Below, piece by piece: positions 13,749-15,537 of a stretch of 15,537 bases of DNA. The notes below the pieces were generated by a model. The model was not told the DNA's origin and did not search any database. It saw only the letters and a list, made by a program, of their open reading frames with translations. The number at the start of each line of letters is the position of its first letter. The stretch's first letter is position 1. The stretch spans positions 1 to 15,537 of the forward strand of contig DAOUGD010000064.1 in assembly GCA_034429475.1 (NCBI GenBank), given 5' to 3'. The position numbers were made by a program, and so were the translations under genes. Source of the DNA: JAKQHY01 sp034429475. GTDB taxonomy: Bacteria; Chloroflexota; Anaerolineae; B4-G1; SLSP01.

Positions 13749-14549
13749 TCAATTGACAGACTTCAAGTGCTGTTCAAAGAATTTCAGCGTAATCTCAGCC
13801 ACCTTTGGATCTTTGAAATTACCATGCCCTTCACCGATGACTGTATAAAAAGAGACGGGGACGCCATGGGCAACTAAGGCATCATACAAGATAACGCTTT
13901 GTTGGTAGGGCACCAGCGGGTCTCGGTCGCCATGCACTATCAAAAACGGCGGCGCATCCCTGGTGACATAAGCGATCGGGTTCGCTCTAGCTACGCGATC
14001 TTTATGCATTTGAATGGCTCCACCAACCAATTCTGATTCGGGCGAATCGGGAGGATCATGAACCATCCCTCCCGGCAGCCGTTGTGTATCCATCTGTAGA
14101 AAATCGGTCGGGCCAAAATGATCAACTACTGCTTGCACCTGGCTGGAAATCTCCAAGTGCTCACCCACGTCAAAAGTGTTTGTGTTGCCTGTCACACCTA
14201 GCATGGCGACCAAGTGTCCACCGGCAGATTCCCCCCAAGCCCCAAAGCGGTGGGGATTGAGACGATATTTCTTGGCATTCGCGCGTAACCAACGTACAGC
14301 CGCTTTGACATCTTCAATCTGAGCTGGAAAGATGGCATGGTGACTGAGGCGATAATTGAGACTGGCCACGGCAAAACCGCGCTCAAGATACGCCAGTGGA
14401 ACGTGATCTTTTTTGCTTCCCATACGAAAGCCGCCCCCATGAACCCAAATGATGAGCGGCCATTTTTTCCCTACATCGGGGATGAAAAGATCGAGTTTTT
14501 GACGAGAACGCCCATTGGTTACATAGGCAAGATCATGATACGTTTGCAT
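13749..14549 (-). CDS. Alpha/beta-hydrolase, HSL/BD-FAE-type esterase, cassette gene
   Basis: A 266-residue soluble hydrolase. The oxyanion motif HGGG (in IIWVHGGGFRMGS) comes near residue 37. The nucleophile is S108 in GESAG, the acid probably D210 in DRDPLVP, and the base H242 in GEGHGN, giving a complete catalytic triad in the usual order. The architecture matches the hormone-sensitive-lipase/BD-FAE carboxylesterase group, which splits small acyl esters or deacetylates carbohydrate side chains; the substrate cannot be told here. There is no signal peptide. The ribosome binding site before MQTYHDLAYV is weak (GGAATG at some distance), but no alternative start is better, and the start lies 46 bp from the cassette edge. 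The stop is 12 bp from attC C. Confidence 0.9.
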   Translation of the reverse strand: MQTYHDLAYVTNGRSRQKLDLFIPDVGKKWPLIIWVHGGGFRMGSKKDHVPLAYLERGFAVASLNYRLSHHAIFPAQIEDVKAAVRWLRANAKKYRLNPHRFGAWGESAGGHLVAMLGVTGNTNTFDVGEHLEISSQVQAVVDHFGPTDFLQMDTQRLPGGMVHDPPDSPESELVGGAIQMHKDRVARANPIAYVTRDAPPFLIVHGDRDPLVPYQQSVILYDALVAHGVPVSFYTVIGEGHGNFKDPKVAEITLKFFEQHLKSVN

Positions 14550-14589
14550 TTTTCTTTTTCATTCCAAATTCAAGATGTCTGACCGCGCC

Positions 14590-14714
14590 GCCCAACGACC
14601 TGGTTAAGCGGCGCGGTGCCTGCGGCGTAGTTCCGTCGGGGAGCGATCCCTTCGCGCGCATGGCCCCTGCGCCTGGCGGCACCTAAGCCACGTCTGTTGC
14701 AACCTATGTTGAGC
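14590..14714 (-). other. attC-like site B
   Basis: 125 bp. R' is GTTGGGC on the minus strand (14590-14596) with an L'-like CCGCTTAACCAGGTC. R'' is GCTCAAC (14708-14714) followed by GGTTGCAACAGACG, a typical L'' arrangement. Its R'-side half is identical to site A over 31 bp (14586-14616). The stem interior has GGTGCC/GGCACC pairing. Confidence 0.82.
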
Positions 14715-14722
14715 GGGAGTGT

Positions 14723-14992
14723 TTACGCAAATAAGTCTGAATGTGTCCCTGTACGGATCAGAACGATCTCGGTATCAGTCACTTCATAAATCAGCAACCA
14801 ATCTGGTGCAATGTGACATTCCCGGGTGCCCTTGTACTGCCCAACCAGCGTATGATCCCGATATCGGGCTTCCAGTTCTTGTCCTGCCGGCAGTTGGTTG
14901 ATAACGTGCTTGAAGTCCGTGAAGTCCTTACCCCGTTTCTGCTGTCGCTTGGCATCCCGCTTGAATTGGCTGGTACGACTTAAGCGCTTCAT
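14723..14992 (-). CDS. yafQ: YafQ-family mRNA-interferase toxin
   Basis: An 89-residue RelE-superfamily toxin of the YafQ branch, which cuts mRNA on the ribosome. Family residues are all present: D46-H47, H60, D64-W65, H84 and F88, each at a constant offset of three from the E. coli YafQ residues H50, H63, D67, W68, H87 and F91. The N-terminus 'F.RDAKRQQKRGKDF' is the usual basic helix. The start overlaps the antitoxin stop by four bases (ATGA), giving translational coupling. The gene ends 8 bp from attC B. With every expected active-site residue kept it is probably functional, held in check by the upstream antitoxin. Such pairs are common in sedentary cassette arrays. Confidence 0.95.
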   Translation of the reverse strand: MKRLSRTSQFKRDAKRQQKRGKDFTDFKHVINQLPAGQELEARYRDHTLVGQYKGTRECHIAPDWLLIYEVTDTEIVLIRTGTHSDLFA

Positions 14993-15252
14993 TCGATCCC
15001 TAAGTCGGCAAACAAAGCATCGGCGTCCGTGTAAGTCGTGAGGTTCTGGCGTGTTTGGGCTTCTTGTAAAGCGGTTTGGGTGGTGGCGTTAGGTACTTTA
15101 AGATTGAAGGGTAAACCTTTCTGCAATTCTACCTGTCGCAGAAACAGCGTAATAGCTTGGGTTGTGGTTAACCCTAATTGTGCGAAGACTTGCTCCACAC
15201 TTTCCTTGAGTCTAGGCTCAATCCGGGCCGTAATCACCGCAGTTTTACTCAT
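14989..15252 (-). CDS. dinJ: RelB/DinJ-family antitoxin
   Basis: An 87-residue antitoxin starting five bases after AAGGAGG. The N-terminal half (TAVITARIEPRLKESVEQVFAQLGLTTTQAITLFLRQV) is the ribbon-helix-helix DNA-binding domain of the RelB/DinJ family. The C-terminal half (about 46-87), ending in TDADALFADLGIE, is the toxin-neutralising tail. It overlaps the toxin gene by four bases. Members of this family neutralise YafQ/RelE toxins and repress their own promoter alone and with the toxin. Here the upstream region has a 10-bp inverted repeat that could be the operator. This pair fills a cassette by itself. Confidence 0.95.
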   Translation of the reverse strand: MSKTAVITARIEPRLKESVEQVFAQLGLTTTQAITLFLRQVELQKGLPFNLKVPNATTQTALQEAQTRQNLTTYTDADALFADLGIE

Positions 15253-15322
15253 TGTATCCTCCTTCAGTTTGTATGTCTGTCGTAAATACATTTTACCACA
15301 GGTTCGCCAAATGGATACAATG
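15250..15322 (-). promoter_or_regulatory. Cassette-borne promoter and possible operator of dinJ-yafQ
   Basis: On the minus strand an extended -10, TGG-TAAAAT (15298-15290), lies about 40 bp before the antitoxin start, with a weak TTGTAT -35 (15320-15315) at a 19-bp spacer. A perfect 10-bp inverted repeat, CATTGTATCC (15250-15259) and GGATACAATG (15313-15322), brackets the promoter: one half covers the -35, the other the ribosome binding site region and start codon. This suits autorepression by the DinJ dimer. Confidence 0.5.
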
Positions 15323-15380
15323 AAACCCGCAATTACACCCAATTTGATGCGGTAAAGAGGCCGTACTATGCTCGAACGCC

Positions 15381-15503
15381 GCCCAACGACCTGGTTAAGC
15401 GGCGCGGCGGGTGCGGCGGAGAGCCTTCCAGCGCCAGTGCGGTTGCGCGCAGTGTCTCCGCCAGCAGCGGCGTAAGCCGCGTCCACTGCAACCGATGTTG
15501 GGC
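15381..15503 (-). other. attC-like site A (belongs to a cassette right of the window)
   Basis: 123 bp. R' is GTTGGGC on the minus strand (15381-15387) with an L'-like CCGCTTAACCAGGTC. R'' is GCCCAAC (15497-15503) followed by ATCGGTTGCAGTGGACG, the classical environmental attC form. Its R'-side 31 bp are identical to site B. Because attC lies 3' of its gene, this site closes a further cassette whose gene is beyond 15537. Confidence 0.85.
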
Positions 15504-15537
15504 GGCGGCCCCCAGAGCCGCCCTGCCCGCCCCGCCC
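15504..15537. other. Edge of the next cassette
   Basis: 34 very GC-rich bases, dominated by C on the plus strand, with no decidable coding content. They should be the 3' end of the adjacent cassette's gene or its trailer. Confidence 0.3.

Larger units (their letters stand above)
10285..15503 (-). mobile_element. Distal part of an integron gene-cassette array (five complete cassettes)
   Basis: Every gene from 10449 to 15252 lies on the minus strand and is followed at its 3' side by an attC-like site with RYYYAAC and GTTRRRY boxes. Cutting within the R' boxes gives cassettes at 14596-15386 (toxin-antitoxin), 13619-14595 (hydrolase), 12270-13618 (glycosyltransferase), 10884-12269 (phosphotransferase) and 10291-10883 (DUF1801). 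Stop codons lie only 3-36 bp from the attC, and leaders are 28-52 bp except for the toxin-antitoxin pair (134 bp). Each cassette holds one gene or one gene pair, unrelated to its neighbours. The sequence is clearly more AT-rich than the flanking chromosome. Cassette polarity places attI and an integrase, if present, to the right of the window. The sites are judged by eye, not by a covariance model. Confidence 0.82.

Overview
The window reads as a chromosomal segment of a GC-rich member of the Chloroflexota (Anaerolineae/Caldilineae-like). This is an inference. It rests on lipoproteins with TPTAAP-type linkers after the lipobox, an unusual permuted SBP_bac_5 protein, tandem cyclase-homology domains, and intergenic palindromes built from short heptad to nonad units. 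No rRNA or other taxonomic marker is present.

Left part (1-5770). After the 5' end of a leftward gene (1-58) comes a tight rightward operon: a PrsW-type intramembrane protease with an N-terminal zinc finger (315-1280), a small membrane-anchored protein (1277-1876, 4-bp overlap), and a secreted HtrA/trypsin-like lipoprotein with an EF-hand loop in its catalytic domain, three repeat domains and a carboxypeptidase-regulatory-like C-terminus (1886-4270). Two strong hairpins end the operon. A stand-alone protein with two degenerate class III cyclase domains follows (4460-5770).

Middle part (5771-10182). A 520-bp gap holds three palindrome/repeat units, a near-consensus sigma70 promoter and a leader with competing hairpins. 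Then comes a peptide/nickel-type ABC import operon: substrate-binding lipoprotein (6293-7996), DppB-like permease (8090-9157) and DppC-like permease (9169-10182). The binding protein appears circularly permuted. A 23-bp hairpin separates its gene from the permeases. No ATPase gene is present.

Right part (10285-15503). All genes here run leftward, are visibly more AT-rich than the rest, and are separated by attC-like recombination sites bounded by RYYYAAC/GTTRRRY boxes. I read this as the distal part of an integron gene-cassette array: five complete cassettes (DUF1801 protein; APH-family phosphotransferase; sterol/macrolide-type glycosyltransferase; alpha/beta-hydrolase; DinJ-YafQ toxin-antitoxin pair) plus the attC of a sixth entering from the right. 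No integrase lies in the window. From cassette orientation, intI and attI would be to the right of 15537, or the array could lack an integrase. Only the toxin-antitoxin cassette has room for its own promoter. One attC carries a 133-bp palindromic MITE-like insertion. The array, the permuted binding protein and the leader/palindrome regulation are the most interesting content.
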